A stretch of DNA of 64,000 nt from Rotaria macrura (Eukaryota; Rotifera; Eurotatoria; Philodinida; Philodinidae). The position numbers were made by a program, and so were the translations under genes. The notes below the pieces were generated by a model that worked only from the letters and a program-made list of their open reading frames with translations, searched no databases and had not been told where the DNA came from. The DNA is taken from NCBI GenBank assembly GCA_900239685.1, contig OENT01000005.1, positions 422,332 to 486,331 of the forward strand, given 5' to 3'. How positions within the stretch are numbered: position 1 is the first letter of the stretch; each line of letters opens with the position of its first letter. Shown here in pieces: positions 48,717 to 62,900 of this stretch.

Positions 48717-49118
48717 CTATTGTTTTTCGTCGGTCCTAGTTAGCGGTAATGGTTGAGGATGAACATATGGTGAACGAAAATCATTTTGACAATTGCTATA
48801 ACCCATGCCTAAACCTATACCTGTGCCCAAGAAAACAGGCCATGGACGACCTAGTGTTTTTTTTTAAATTAAATACAATATTTTAACTATCGATGTTCAC
48901 TGAGAAAAAGTATTTACGTTTAAAAAGAACAGCAGAAAAAACGATACCCAACGCAAGACCAGATGCTGAAATACAAAAATATATGATGATCAATCATCAT
49001 TCAATTGCATTTATTATGACGATTTCAAACCTGTTTTAACTATGGTATCTGTCACACAGCGATCCCATTTTTCACCGTACACATCTTCCGACGCCGATGA
49101 ACGATTTGGTGTTGTCAT
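48717..49118 (-). CDS. MICOS10: MICOS complex subunit Mic10
   Basis: Three exons in transcription order: 49118-49031, 48965-48918, 48850-48717; 89 residues. After a 15-residue polar leader comes GEKWDRCVTDTIVKT, matching the conserved GRKWDRCLADAVVK of human MICOS10 (MINOS1, 78 residues). Two membrane segments follow, about 31-45 (GLALGIVFSAVLF) and 50-64, separated by the positively charged KRR loop; the second carries the glycine motif GTGIGLGMGYSNCQ, then a polar tail. Mic10 sits in the mitochondrial inner membrane, oligomerises through its glycine motifs and bends the membrane at crista junctions. The first glycine motif is reduced (SGLALG instead of GTGFGLG). The start lies 450 bp from the divergently oriented 1,860-residue gene, so the two could share a promoter region. 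Confidence 0.92.
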
Positions 49119-49568
49119 CTAGAAGAATCATACGATAGTCAATGTAATCATCAAAATAAAATTTTTAATCGTTTATGTGTAGCTCGTGCAACAATGTTTA
49201 TTGGATCAATTAATTGAGCACATCAATCACATTTTGAGTGAGATTTTACTCAAGTCACACATGTACTTATTTCATCAACAAAACAGTAGTCAGTCAGTCA
49301 TTCTTCGATTCCTATTTTTTTCCTTANATGATCCGTAGGCTGGTGAACCATGATTCAGCGTTCATTTCTAAAAGTCGCATTTTTTAGCACACCTATGCAC
49401 TATGAAATACACACCTATTCTGCGAAATGAATCTAATTTTAATAAACAGGAATCTTAAGTTTGATGTCAAAAAAAATATACACATTGGGTGAATATTTTT
49501 TTTTCAATATGACCTCATCTTTATAGAGATTAAGCTCATGACAACGTGTGTGCAGAGATAAGCGAGTA
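49119..49568. promoter_or_regulatory. Divergent intergenic region between Mic10 and the DDE/FEN-like gene
   Basis: 450 bp separating two start codons on opposite strands. An undetermined base (n) is at 49327. No TATA box or terminal inverted repeat could be assigned. A GTG-initiated extension of the downstream frame to 49548 exists but the first ATG is 49569. Confidence 0.4.
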
Positions 49569-52500
49569 ATGGTTTTGGCGGTTAAGCCTGTAAAACTCTC
49601 TCCAGTCTTGTATTCGTTTGGTATGGAAAGTCATTGTGGTATCTGTTTGAAAACAATTAACAACAAAAAACAACGTTTACGTCTTGTGACAATTGATGCC
49701 GAAACTAAAATTCAATTTGGTTATTATTCACTTCATCAAAAAGATTTGAATAGATGTATTTTTAACACAAAAGTTCATGAAAAATGCTACAAAAAATATC
49801 AAGACCGATGGTATAATCAGTCTATTCGAAATATGAAGGTGAATCAGGTTTCAACTAGTTCTTATGATGAAGGCATGCGGCCAATTGATGAAAACCACGG
49901 ATCTGATGAATTTGCTTCATCTTTTGTTTCTAATGTGGACAATGATCATGAAAATGACAGTGAAGAAAATGACGATCCCTATAATAATAAAGAAGAAGAT
50001 GATAATAATAAGGCATGTGAACTTCCATGTTCACAAACAATGTTAAATCAATCAATGTCTCAAAATAATCGGCCTGCTTTTACTGATATTTCTAACATAG
50101 ATCATTCTGTACGTACTAGAATTAGTTGCAATAATACAGAGCAAATTTTTCATGGAGACGATTTATTAAACGGAGAAATGAATGATGAAAGTACTGACGT
50201 ACACGGTAATATAGAAGTTCAAAGCAACATAGATTGTCAATATAATGAAAGCTTTTCTGAACAGAGAAGGGTAAAAGATAACTTTTTTCTATTTATTGAG
50301 CATAATATAAGTATTTATTTTTAGATTGATGATATTATTTCTTTGGAGAGACTACCCATCGATTTTAACATCAATGCAATTCAACCAACTGACGAACACG
50401 AGGGAACAACAACATCAGGTTAGTTAATTATTTTTGTCGACAGATAGTAGTTTCTGTTATATTGCAGGTCGTGTCGAAGATGAATCATCGTTTCTGCTCG
50501 GTTTTCAAGGTTTTACAAGTATCGACCAACAAGCAAGTGCAATCCATTCTCGATCACGTTCAATGTGCCGCACATCAACACCCAAAATCCCTTCTCATAA
50601 AAGAAGCGTATGTAAAACCTTTCTTATTGTTGCATGTTCCACAATCGTTAATTTTTCTCACCCCAAATCGTCTACAAATATTTTGTTATGTAAACATAAT
50701 TTTCCGTTCATCCATACTTGTCGGAGTGCACAATAGGGATATAATTGTTTTAATAGAAAATAACAATTAAAAATTAACAGATTGCTTGTCATAACTTAAA
50801 AAGAAGAATTTTCTTTTGTATTTGCATACCATAGATTAAAAAACGGCATCGAAGAAGATCAGAAGAAGGTGTTCCTCATGCGATTGGCACCAATGATAGA
50901 TCATTAATCTACGATTCTCCTATCAATGAACTACAAGCTTGGTTAAGAAGTACGCTGAAAGATGGTCGTCTTATTCCATTAACAGATGTTCAAAATTTTT
51001 ATAATAAAATTATTCGAAACTACAATCATCATGAACCTCAACTTGATTCTACTATGCGTTGTGATACTTTACGAAAACAAATAGAATCAAAATTTCCTGA
51101 TCAGTTTCATTTTGAAACCGTCAGTAAAAGAGATGGCACATATGTTGCTTTGAATAATATCAGTCATTATTCCCGTGCAGCAATATTTTTAAGTAAATCC
51201 TCAACACTCGAATTTTCAGATCATCCGCAGCCAGCTACAATTGTTTCAAATTCATCTAATGAAGATCAATTTCATAACTGTAAAACAATATTCAATGCAA
51301 TACGACTGCTTCGAAACCACATGAAAGATAGTCTGCATGTGCTGGAAACATTATTTAAAGAACCACAAAAGATGACTGAGTTAACTGACGACTTATTTGC
51401 TGATTGTATACCTCTCATAATTCGTAATTTTATCGGTTTCCTTACTTTAAGCAATCGCCAGTTTAAAAAACTTGAAAACGATTATGTTTACTATGACTTG
51501 TTTAATAAAGACCTCTTCCGAACAAGTTGCAAATCATTAAAGAATACTGTGATTGGACATGATATTCTGAATGCTCGACATGATCATGTTGTATCACCGA
51601 AGCATATACTTTTAGCGAATGAGATATGTAAACATGGTCGATCAAATGAACTTTTATCAATTTTAAATCGATTTGGACACGTCGCTTCATATAAAACTAT
51701 TTCTCGTATTCATCGCAAAATTGCAAATAATCAAATAATGGAATCTTCTTTACCAACTGGTGTTCTTCCAGATTGTTACTTAATTCAAGTGGCTGATAAT
51801 TTTGATCTGAACCGAGAAACACTCCATGGTGAACGCAGCTATCATTTTCTGAATAGAATACTTGTTCAAACACCTGAGAACAGTATCAAAGACTATGGTG
51901 AGTGTTGTTTATTTTTTATACTCGATAATATTTGATGTTTTCTATTCATAGTTAATAAAAAAGATCACGACCATGAAACTTCTGGTGGTAATGAACAATT
52001 TCAGCTTCTATCATTTTCCACGATATATAGCGTTTTGTGATCTAGATTGTTTAGGGGTTCAAATAAACGACAATAGCGAGAATGTTGATGGTAACAGTCT
52101 AATGTATCGATGATTGTAGTAACATTCGATATTTTAAGTTCTAGTTGTCGATCTTATTGATAATAATAGTCAACTATGCAGCACGACAGCATCTTCTGTC
52201 GATGCAATGGACTTTAATCCTGGTGTATCAGATAAGGGTAAGAATGATCGCTTCTAAGTGCCATTGACATTTCTGTTAATCATCCAGTCGAATATTTGTG
52301 TAGTAGCATCGTTCCATGTTGATCAAGGCTTGGATGAATCTGCTGCAGCACATCAAGATAGTGACACATCAATGAATCGAATCCGAGCATTAGGTAAGCA
52401 TCACTAAAATCGTAAAGCTAATATTTTCATTTTGGTTTATTCTGTACTTTACATTATTAATTTTAAAGATAAATTATTGCGTGATCATTCCACATCATTT

Positions 52501-55500
52501 TACCAAGATTTCGAACCATGTACTGATGATTCACTGATGCCTCACTTATTTGCTTATGGATTTATAAAGTCTTATTGCAATCGGTTTGGGCAAAGTCTTC
52601 CTTTATATTCAGGTTTCATGGCAATACATTTACCACATACTATTCGACCACGACATAAAGTTACATTCATGGCTCCAATTAATGAAGATCCAAATAAAAT
52701 CGAAACAGCCGAAGCATGTATGATCGAAATGAAAAAAAAATTGATTGACAGTGGACTACAAAATAATGCTGTACTGGTAGTGGACGAGCGAATTTTTCGA
52801 TTATGCATCGAGGTTTGTATATGGTCAGGTTATATTTCCTCAAAAGAGGTCATATCAGAGTTTTGTTTGCAAATTTAAGAGTCTGATTCAGTCTGGTAAC
52901 TTTTCATGGAGTCTCGTGAAGTCTTTCAAGTATTCTGCTATTTATCATCACATATAACTTTTGTTTGCTTAGGTAAAAGATGAGCAATGGTTGAAATTTG
53001 AAGGAATTTTCCTGTATCCAGGTGACTTTCATATGATGAAATGTGCTATGGCTGTTATCTGGGGCATTTTAGAAGAATCAGGCATTGATACATTGATTGG
53101 CCAATTATATAAAGGTGCTACACTTCGAGCTGTTCTATCAGTTGCTCATTTTAACAAATCATTAAGAGCCATCAAACTCTTATACACAGCATTACTTATT
53201 CTTATACATGATGAATTTTTTCTTACGTTATCCACACAAATCATTGATGATATTGAAGAGTTAATGAGTACAATACCAAGAAGTTTAACTGATATTGAAA
53301 AAAGAAAAACTTGGTATTCACTTGTGCTCAATCATTTATCCGATGCTAAACTACAAGATACTTTTGATCTATGGATTGAAAATAATTGTAAGAAGAACTT
53401 GAAATTTCGATTTTGGACATTTATTTTGTTCGAGTTAATTACTCCTTTAATCAAATTATATACAGCATTACGTACAAGTAACTTTCCTGCTCGAAATGCA
53501 GCCATCTGTGAATTAGCTGAATTATTCTTCGCAACAAATCACAGACAATACGCTCGTTTAACAGCCCGTCATCTTTCAGACCTTCGTGTTTGCCCAGAAC
53601 AACTTTTAGATCATCTTTCAAAAAGCTTTGCTGTTTCACGAAGTAATCGTAATTTTAGCTCTATTGCTCTTGACCAGACAATAGAAGTTACAATAAATAA
53701 GATGGGAAAGGGACATGGTGGTGTAACAGGTCGCTGCTCAGCAGAATCGATTGACGTTTGGTCAAAATCTTATACTTTTCGATCATTACTTTCGACCATT
53801 ACCAGTGAACTGGCTGGAGTTGAATCTACTGCCAACAGCGTTGAGAGTCATATAGAATGTACAGTCTCTCGTATGCTAGCAGACAAATCCGATTTGCAAA
53901 TTATGCTGGATAAGTTGGTCGAAGAAAAGTTGTTTTCATTAGATTCATCTAATGTTACTCAACTTTTTACTGGGAAGATTATACATCAAGATATTATTGA
54001 AAGTAATTGCCAATGTCGTGTAAGTTGATCTTTTTCATTTACTTAGCATTTCCCCTATCAGTGCATTGACTTATATATTTAATATTGGCTTTTGTATTCA
54101 TTTTGCTACAATTTTTAGAAAATAGGTGCCGAGGCATTGAAATCTTTTATTCGAGAACGACTGGTAATTTGCTCGATGCCACTAAATCAAACCTTACATT
54201 CCTCATCTCTGCTTCGTATTCGTGAAAATGATACATATAACGGTGTGAAAACTGATTCGACTAAAAAGTCGAAGAAAAAGTCACCAGTCGACATGAAAAA
54301 AATTGATGCCGAAATTCGACGTATCCTGCTTCTTTCTCAGTATCGTTCTATTGATTTGATAGTGGGTGCAAAAAAATCCTTAATATGCCTTTAATCGAAT
54401 TTCTATCTCTAGTCAGTGTTTGGACATGAATTTTCTTCAACGCCGATCAGTCTGTGCTCATTAGAAGATTCAAATTTATTGAACCAGCAATCTAAATCAA
54501 AAGATACTTTTGATTTCTTGAAAGAAAAGTTTCCTTTAGCTGTATATTCTACACATTTTCAAATCACTAATCAACAACAGGCACTTATAATTGATGGCTC
54601 CTCATTACTTCATATATATCCTCGTGCAGGAAGCACTGTTTTTGAACACTCTATTTACTTATTAGTTGAACATATATTACCTTTATTCGTCGATTATGCG
54701 CGTATTGATATCATCTTTGATTCGTGTAAAAGTCGAGATATGAAAGCATTTATTCATCGTCATAACAGCAACCACAATGCAGCACAACCAAAATACAATT
54801 GCATTGCTCGAAACTCTCTTCTTCCGGCGGGCAAAGTATATCAAAATTTTGTTGTATCGAATCGAGCTGATTTTGCTGCTGCGATTGTGGAATGTTGGAA
54901 AGAAACAGAAGCTACGCAAAAATTGTCATTAGGATCTATTTTAGTCGTAGCCGGTCCTTGCGAAATAGCAACCAAACTAGAGAAGCATCAGCAACCAGTT
55001 GAAATGATCGAATTGGAAAGCAATCATATTGAGGCAGACTCACGAATAATTCTTCATATCGATCAACTAATTCAAAATTCATTCTTTAACATTGTCGTAA
55101 AATCAGTGGACAGCGATGTTCTTATCTTATGTATTTATTATGCATCTCTTGTTGGTCTTCAAAAATTATTTGTCGATGCAACTGTGCCAAGAAAGACGCC
55201 GAAAGTTATAAACTGTACATATATACATAACGAATTAATTGATAAATTTAATGTTAATCCATTAATCTTTCTTATTGTTTATGCCATTTCTGGATGTGAT
55301 ACTTGTTCTTTTACACGCACTGTCAGCAAACGAACTTTTATGCAAACACTTTTCGATAGTCCGAATGATTTCTCCGATCTACAGAAGCTGACTGCTTTGC
55401 CTACCAAGAAAGATGTACGTCTATATACAGATCAAGTGTATAACTATTTATAGTTTTGTAGTTCAGGAGATATATTCATCATTCATAAACACAACTGATA

Positions 55501-56734
55501 AACACAATACTCCTCCACTTAAACAAATCTGATTAAAATATGAAGGGAAAATTCATACTTGAGCTTTCAGTCTAGAAGGTTCGTTAAATTACTAGAATCT
55601 CAAATGCTTATCAAATTCTACAAAGAATATAGAAATTCAATCGAATTCGATGAAGTTTCATGAACTGTTTATTAGTTTGAGCTAAGGTTCATATTATGTC
55701 GTTAAATCTTATGAAGTCGTTTGAAGATATTAAGCCTCGTTCTTTAATATCAATTGGAGTATACATTTTTCATCAGATGTAACAAATTCTGTATTTCTGA
55801 ATATACTTGTTACTAGCCTCCTCGATAATCTGCCTTTTTTTGCGGCTAAATCTAATTTAATATCTTTATGCTATAGATTGATGCTGCCGAAATATTATTT
55901 GTTCGATGTTTTTGCTCGAATCGCCGACGCAGACAAAAATCTTCTTCAATATTTAGTTCAAAAGTAGTCCATCAATTAAATCAAAAAGATGTTTCAATCA
56001 ATGAATTACGTGCTTCGATGGCTGTCACTGCTTTGAAAAAGAATTCGACATCAATTGCTGCATCATTACCACCAACACATGATTCTTTGTTTTATCACTG
56101 TTTACGTGTATCCAGACAAATTCAAATATGGCTACAAGCACCTGATGGTTACATTCAATATCCTGATTTGGAAAGTAGTGGATTCAAAATGATCGATGGT
56201 CGTCTTCAGGTTCAATGGACATCTAAACTACCACTTCCTAATGATCGACAACTGTCTTGCTGTGGGAAACACAAAGGACCATGCATTAGATGTGTATGTG
56301 TTCTAAATCAGATGCCATGTACTATATTCTGTCAATGTCCTATTGATTGTCAAAATCGAAGATTGATTCAAAATACCACGAACAATTCACAAACCAAAAA
56401 CGTGAGCTCATTATTGTGTTGTTTGTATCACTGAATAAATAGTTACCTCTTTTTTCATCGAACAAATAGATGCTAACAATAGACAAAAATGATTCATATC
56501 CGCGTTACTCAAGATTTCCATCCCCATTATTAGATCGAGAGTCTTCTAATGAAGAAGAAAACGAAGAATCATCCATGTCGACTGAAATTTGTTCAAATGA
56601 TGATATAAACGATTTCGATGTTTCGGTATAACGATATTACTTTAAGTATTACATTGAATAAGTGATATTAATTGTTGTTTTAGATTTCTTCATCAAGTCA
56701 AAATGAAGATTCAGGAGATGATGATTGCTTCTGA
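49569..56734 (+). CDS. Giant transposon-type protein with DDE-like and FEN1/XPG-like regions
   Basis: Fourteen exons: 49569-50270, 50325-50418, 50468-50607, 50835-51897, 51952-51987, 52145-52237, 52307-52393, 52469-52812, 52973-54019, 54119-54361, 54413-55414, 55877-56401, 56470-56625, 56684-56734; 1,860 residues with no stop or frameshift. Residues 23-73 form a C2HC motif (C23, C26, H70, C73). Residues about 130-300 are acidic and low-complexity. The middle has VADNFD (D633/D636), YPGDFH (D871) and DQTIEVTINK (D1087, E1091), spaced like a DDE transposase core. Residues 1340-1600 carry D1344, D1386, E1490, D1492, D1516, D1518 and D1579 (SGCDT), in the order seen in FEN1/XPG nucleases. A cysteine cluster (1745-1775) resembles a CXC domain. 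I recall the same motif set in many unannotated, dispersed animal proteins. Function is not known; a transposition or DNA-processing role is inferred. Confidence 0.75.
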
Positions 56735-56972
56735 TTCAGTCAACTTCATTTGCCATGCCATAAATATGTACATTTATCTACAGTCAACTATTCAGTTCAC
56801 TTATTTTAACTATATATTTTATTGAGCATTTTACCTGATCTAGTACAAACTAAAATTCTGACTTTGTGCTATTTTATCTGTACAAAAAATTTCTTATCTT
56901 GTTTTTACTAATTTCTTATTATGAAAAAGCATTATTTTTGATTGTGAACATTTAATTTTGATCGATAGAAAT

Positions 56973-56978
56973 AATAAA
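56973..56978 (+). terminator. Candidate poly(A) signal of the giant gene
   Basis: AATAAA 238 nt after the stop codon, the first good match downstream. Confidence 0.4.
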
Positions 56979-59900
56979 ATTCATTAACAAATACTCACTA
57001 AATGTAGTACATTAACTATAAGAAAAATATGGGTTTTCTCAATATAAATAAGTATTTCAATGCAAGATCAAGCAAATGAATGAAATTGAACCTAAGAATA
57101 GCCATTACATGTAATAGTGTTATGGCGATCCTCTTCAATGACCCATCTAAATTTAGCGACATCTATATCGTTTTTTATTACTACACCCAAAACCCTTTGG
57201 TACTTTTCTTCATTAGTGTTTTTGAATTATGGATTAATTATAATCTTCGTCTCTGGTGCGTGTGTATATGCTAAGTGTAGCTTAGAAATAAATGTCTAAA
57301 GCTACACCAATCCATTGCACCAGACCACAGATCATTGGAGATATTTTGTGAAAGTTTAAATAGATTGCACCGATTAGCTGAAAGTCAACATGGATCTTTC
57401 GGGAAATACATTATAATGCCGATTGCCGTGGCCTCTAAACTGGTGAACACTAATTCTGATTGGTTCCTTATAAAGCTGCATGTGAATGATGAATCATGGA
57501 GTCATATGGCATGGCTGGCATGAAATGCCATGCATGACAAGACCTAGAGCAATTGATCGGTTGTGGTAATTGCAATCTTGTCCTCTGAAAGTGTTCGTCT
57601 GAAATTCCTGATGGACGATTGTCATAAAAATTTATTGAAAGTAGAAAAAGGGTCTCGCCTTTTCTATTATTGACCTTGTGAATGGGTACTTTGAAAATTA
57701 AAAACGGTCTTGTCTTTTATTGCCAAACGTAATCAAAAGTCAGTTTTCCTTCATGCAGTAAGAGCAGATTTCCAATTATCCGTGTAGGTGACGGACACTT
57801 GTCTGGTCGAGTTTCTTTCGATGAAGAAGGAAAATGAATGATCTAGACAGCTATCCGATATCGAAAATCTTCGGCTATAGTTGTCAGAAGAATAGCGTTA
57901 ATGCCAGTAGTCATTTCTCTCAGGCATGGATAGCGCTATAAGAATATTCTTCAAATTGTAGTGAGATGTGTGAAGTCACATGGCAGTTCTGTAAAATATT
58001 CTGTTTTCTTTTGTTCTCGAAGTAGCTGAACTTGATCGTTAACAGATCCATGTCTGACACGGCTTATGTTCGTTTATGATGTTTAGTTTTAGCTAAAGGG
58101 ATTTTCGTATTTTGAAAACGTATGCCAATATAAGTTTAACAATCACACGTGTATATTCAATTTCATAAACGGCTATGCATGTGACCGATAGTATGTATTC
58201 AAATCATTTGTATTTTTGTTCAACATGCATTCTAAGCTTTTCCTTTTTGTCGAGTATTTACATCACAATATTTTGTGAAATATTTTGTTCTGAAGAAAAT
58301 TTTCCATAGATCCAGGTTTTTCAATTAAATATAAACTATCCGATACATATTCGTAGAGCAGCATATCTAATGGTGTTTACCTGAGAGTTTTAATTTGTGC
58401 ATAGGTTTTTGTCACTCTAATATTGAGAAGCATCGAGGATGATAAGATATTTGCAGCATTTCCACAAGTTTTATGAATCATTGTAATTCGACATTTTTCT
58501 CACATATTCCTCCGAGTTTATATGATTGGACACTTGCTTCTACGTATAAAAATAGTTGTGTTTGTTTGGTGACAGCTCGGTGCATCAATTATTTTCAAAG
58601 TCGACAGTTTTTTCATTAACTTTTATAAATTTTAGTTTAAACCATTTTATAGTTGAAGATATTGCCTTCTCAGTGGATCCTGTAGTTTTCTTCTGTAAAT
58701 AGACACCTGAAATAATGCACAGAATATTTAGCAACATAAACCTTTATTCAAGATGCGCAAAGAAAAATAAGTGATTTCTGATAGTAGCTCGTCGACAATA
58801 GATTCAACAATTCGCCATTGTAGAAATTTGCCCTAACTGTGTAACCTCCAGATTGCACATGACTTGACCAGCGACGAAAGCAATACTACGTTCAACTTTC
58901 ATGTCTTTAATTGAAGAGACAGAACTTTGTATTACCCTACTGTTTACCTAAGCTAAGGCCCACATTGATGAACAAATCACATAGTGACATGATTGCTATC
59001 ACTTAAAAAGGCATGTGCTTTCAAAATAGAGTTTTTGCAGTGCGAGCATTAGCAAATAAAATTCGATTACGATTATCTAAAGTGAGAGAATAAAGATTGC
59101 ACGAGAAAATACTATCTTCTCTAGTTCTTTTGGAGGTTTTTCGATAAAGATATACTAAACTATAGAGGAGAGGAAATTAATTATTGTATCACATGTCAAT
59201 ATAGAAATACAAATGTCTCATCTTGGCTAAGATGGTTTTGTCTGGATTAAGCATATTTGGCCTAAAGTTAGGAGAGCAATCAATCAGAGGATGGATCACT
59301 TATCATTGTTAAAAAAGAAAAACTACTTTAAAGAGTTTTACCTAGCAAATAATCGAGTTTCTGATTTTCCAGATATTCTTATGTTGATAAAAAAAATTAA
59401 AAGTCATTTTCATTGTATAGCACGTCACTCTGATAGAATAAATTCTGCGTAACCCTTATCTTTGTATATTATTAGCGATAAGCATAAGCTCTTCGTAGAA
59501 AAAGAAAAGTTGTCCTGTAACTGCAGGATCTACCATGCTTTGATTAGTGATAAATAAGTCTGACATGATCGTTTGTATGTGATGAGTATCCTTAGAAAAA
59601 TTGCCTAATTTGATTGGAAGAAATCCGTTAAAATAAAATAAAATGATTATAACTGACTAAAAATCATGAACATCAATTCAGATATGCTCCTTGCCCGTAT
59701 AAATAACTCTTAAGCTCTGGACGATCCTATAGTTGCTGTATTAATAAATGACAGCACAAGTTAAGATTTTGCAGGTTACGCATAATTTAAACTAGAAACG
59801 ATTGATCAGATGCAATGAATAGAAATAAGCGGCATATCTATACTTTTACATCTAAAAAAAATTAATTTAATGAAGATTGTTATTGTTAGTTCCAAGATTT

Positions 59901-62900
59901 TTGATATTTGTTATTTAATTTCTAAGGAACTTATCTCAATGATGACTATTTTATTGTGTGCTGCCCTTGTCTTTTTTAAAATAATTATGATGCATTGACG
60001 CAAAGCGATTAAAAGTAAGATTTATTTTTTTTCCAACCCAAACTCAATCGACAACAGACTGATTTTATTTGTGTAGAAAATGAAGTCATTTTTGAGCAAC
60101 ATCTTGGGTTATATCTAATAATCTACTTCTAATTGATACAAGAATGAATTTAGCCTTTTAAAAGCCCAATGGATTTTTTTGCTTGCAACAGACGAAAGAC
60201 AACCATAAAATAGAGTTGATATGACCTCAATAAGTGATACCAAATTTGGTCGAAAACTAAAAATGTCGAAGGGTAAGAGTGTTGGAAAGGGTAAATATCT
60301 ATAGTTATGAATATTGAAGGGTAAACATGTCGAAAGATGAATAATTTCAAACAAATGTGAAATGACTCTTTCTTTTTCTTCTGAACGAGAAAAAGTAAAA
60401 ATCAATAAACAAAATCAACACATGGATAGATGGCTTAGTTACCTTCAATATAACCTGAGTAGAATGCTTTGGTTTTTATCGCTACTACGAAAGAAAAGCC
60501 TGCAAGCAGATTGAATGCATCGATGAAATCATCACCGTCTCATTTGAATAAATTGTTGATGTGACTTTACATAACTACTCTGATAATTTCGAAAACCGAA
60601 GCTTTTTCAATGCTGTTCTCTCGAAGCTTTTTTTTTCGACGCTAGTTGGGTAAATCCCTCAATATGCAGATACTTTAGCTAAAAAAAACTCTATATTAAC
60701 AGGCAACAACCTGAAAGAAAATAAGTTCGATTTGAAATATCGCCTACACGCAGTTTAAAAGATTCAAAAATTGCTCGGAAACTTTCAGTCGAAACAAGAG
60801 ATTTGTTTCTAAGATATTGATTGTAGAAAAAAATTCTGTTACATTTTTGCAAAAAAACTCCCAAAATACAGTTCCTCTTCAACGTGCTTTATTATCAGAA
60901 GTAAACAATACTTTTTAATGAAAATTTCATGGCAATCAAAATAGTGTATGAGCCGTTTATGAAAAAAAATTCAAACCGAAATTCTCTTGTTGCAATTTCT
61001 TCACGAGACGGAACATATCCCATACAAGGAATATTTTCTTCAAGCTTGAGTCCTGCGTTGGTGGAATAGTTTGAAACTTACGGGATGGTTTCATCAGATG
61101 CCTTGATTCAATACTTCACAATATCGCTCAAAAATTACGAAGCCACGTGTTACTTAAATGAATAAAAAGAATTTCAGAGTAGACTGGTGATATTTTAGAA
61201 AATCATGAGCCGTGAAAGACTCACTCTCCGATATAAGAATCACTTGTAAATGATGGTTTCGTCTCTATAGGATCACCAAGTTCATTTTAGTTCAGAATTT
61301 TTTGTGATTTTTACATACTAGCTCTTGTAGTAGATTTTATTCAACTTATGTTGATACCTCTTGGAATGGATATTCCACTTTTAAGGGCTAAACAAAATAA
61401 AGAGAGCAATTTGAAGAAGGACAAATCGTTGAACATGGAAGTGAACATCAGTATGTTGAAAGAGAAGAGAAAGACAAATAAATTGATTGATCATCAAAAC
61501 ATTTGTTTGAACCCGTTTGCAAAAGATATCAACCATGTTTACTAGCATTTTTTGCAAGTCTTTGATTAAAGTTCGGACTTATTTTCATTTAATTCATAAA
61601 AATCAACATCTTACGAATTTGTATGATCAAGTACATCTGTATATACATAATCTTATTTTATTTTCCGGTAGTTTATGTGTTGAAATAAACCAAAGAAACA
61701 TACGAATACATCATTGGCTTTGTTAATTTAAGCACTAGAAGTAACGAGGATAATTTTTAGTTGTAACTCAGAACACTATCAGATGACCGATGTGATTACA
61801 AATGTCACCTCTTCAATTATAGTCTATGTTTAAATTTGTACGAATCTGTATTGAATTCTAACTTAGATATTAATTCCAAGCAAGTAGTAGTCTTAAAGAA
61901 GTTGTTATAAAGTAGTCAATATACCTGAATATCATTAGTGGAGTTCGACAAGTAAAGTTAATGCTTCAAACAGAGACTCTAGTGAATATATTTGTTATGT
62001 ATTATGGAGTTATTTAATGACGAATGTTACTTGTACACCCAATGGTATTCGATATTGCTTTACGAATCCTTCTTGCCTATGTTGCCATGAAAATTGATCA
62101 TATAGTATTAGAAAGTGATATCAGTTAACATATATTATACAATCACCCATGTGATCCAATATTTTTCATTCATATTCAAGTTTACAATACGATAAGATGT
62201 AATTATGAGAATTCAATCAAATTCAATTCATGAACAAAACTTCTAATTAAAATCTTTATCAGGATGCATTTTTCTGACGAAAATTTTCAGCACAGACGAA
62301 TGTGAGTTCACATTGCTTATAGTTACTTCTCTTCAAGACTGCGGTAGCTGTTAATAAAGGATACAATGTGGAATATATTTTCAGTTTTACGAGGTTTGCT
62401 TCCTTCTGACTAGAAGTAACATGGAGTCTTCAGTGTAGATGACTCAAAGTGATGAAGGAATCGTGTTAAATTATATCAGCATCATTTTTTGATCAAGGAG
62501 ATAAACTAGTAGATGATTATCAATATATGATGAAATATACTTTCCATTGATAGGATTTTCATCGTTTTTGCTCTTGCAAAGTTTGCCTTTTACTTAATAT
62601 TTGAATATAAACCTATCACATACGTTCAATTACAGAGCAAGTTGATGTATGAGTGGAGATTTCAAACTTTGCCAATATTATCCTACCGACAGCAACAGTT
62701 CATCCAGAAAGCTCACATGTTTTCAAGTAGATAGACTGGTAGAGCAATATGATTTCTCTAAATTACATCACAGAAGTAGACATAAAAAAATGATTCTGAT
62801 ACTTTCTACGAGAATTTTGGAAGATACTGATTTATCAACGATCTTACAAGTAAAAGATATTGATTACACACGTGTAGTCAACATGAAAGGCCAAACATAG

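Noticed and set aside
49548-49568. GTG start adding seven residues to the giant protein
   Set aside because: Animal nuclear genes start at ATG; the first in-frame ATG is 49569.
60115-60405. 96-codon minus-strand frame
   Set aside because: Composition is rich in Phe, Leu, Ser as expected from random AT-rich DNA, with no recognisable domain.
62649-62900. 83-codon frame near the right end
   Set aside because: No domain, signal sequence, splice partners or repeat relation; length is within chance for this window.
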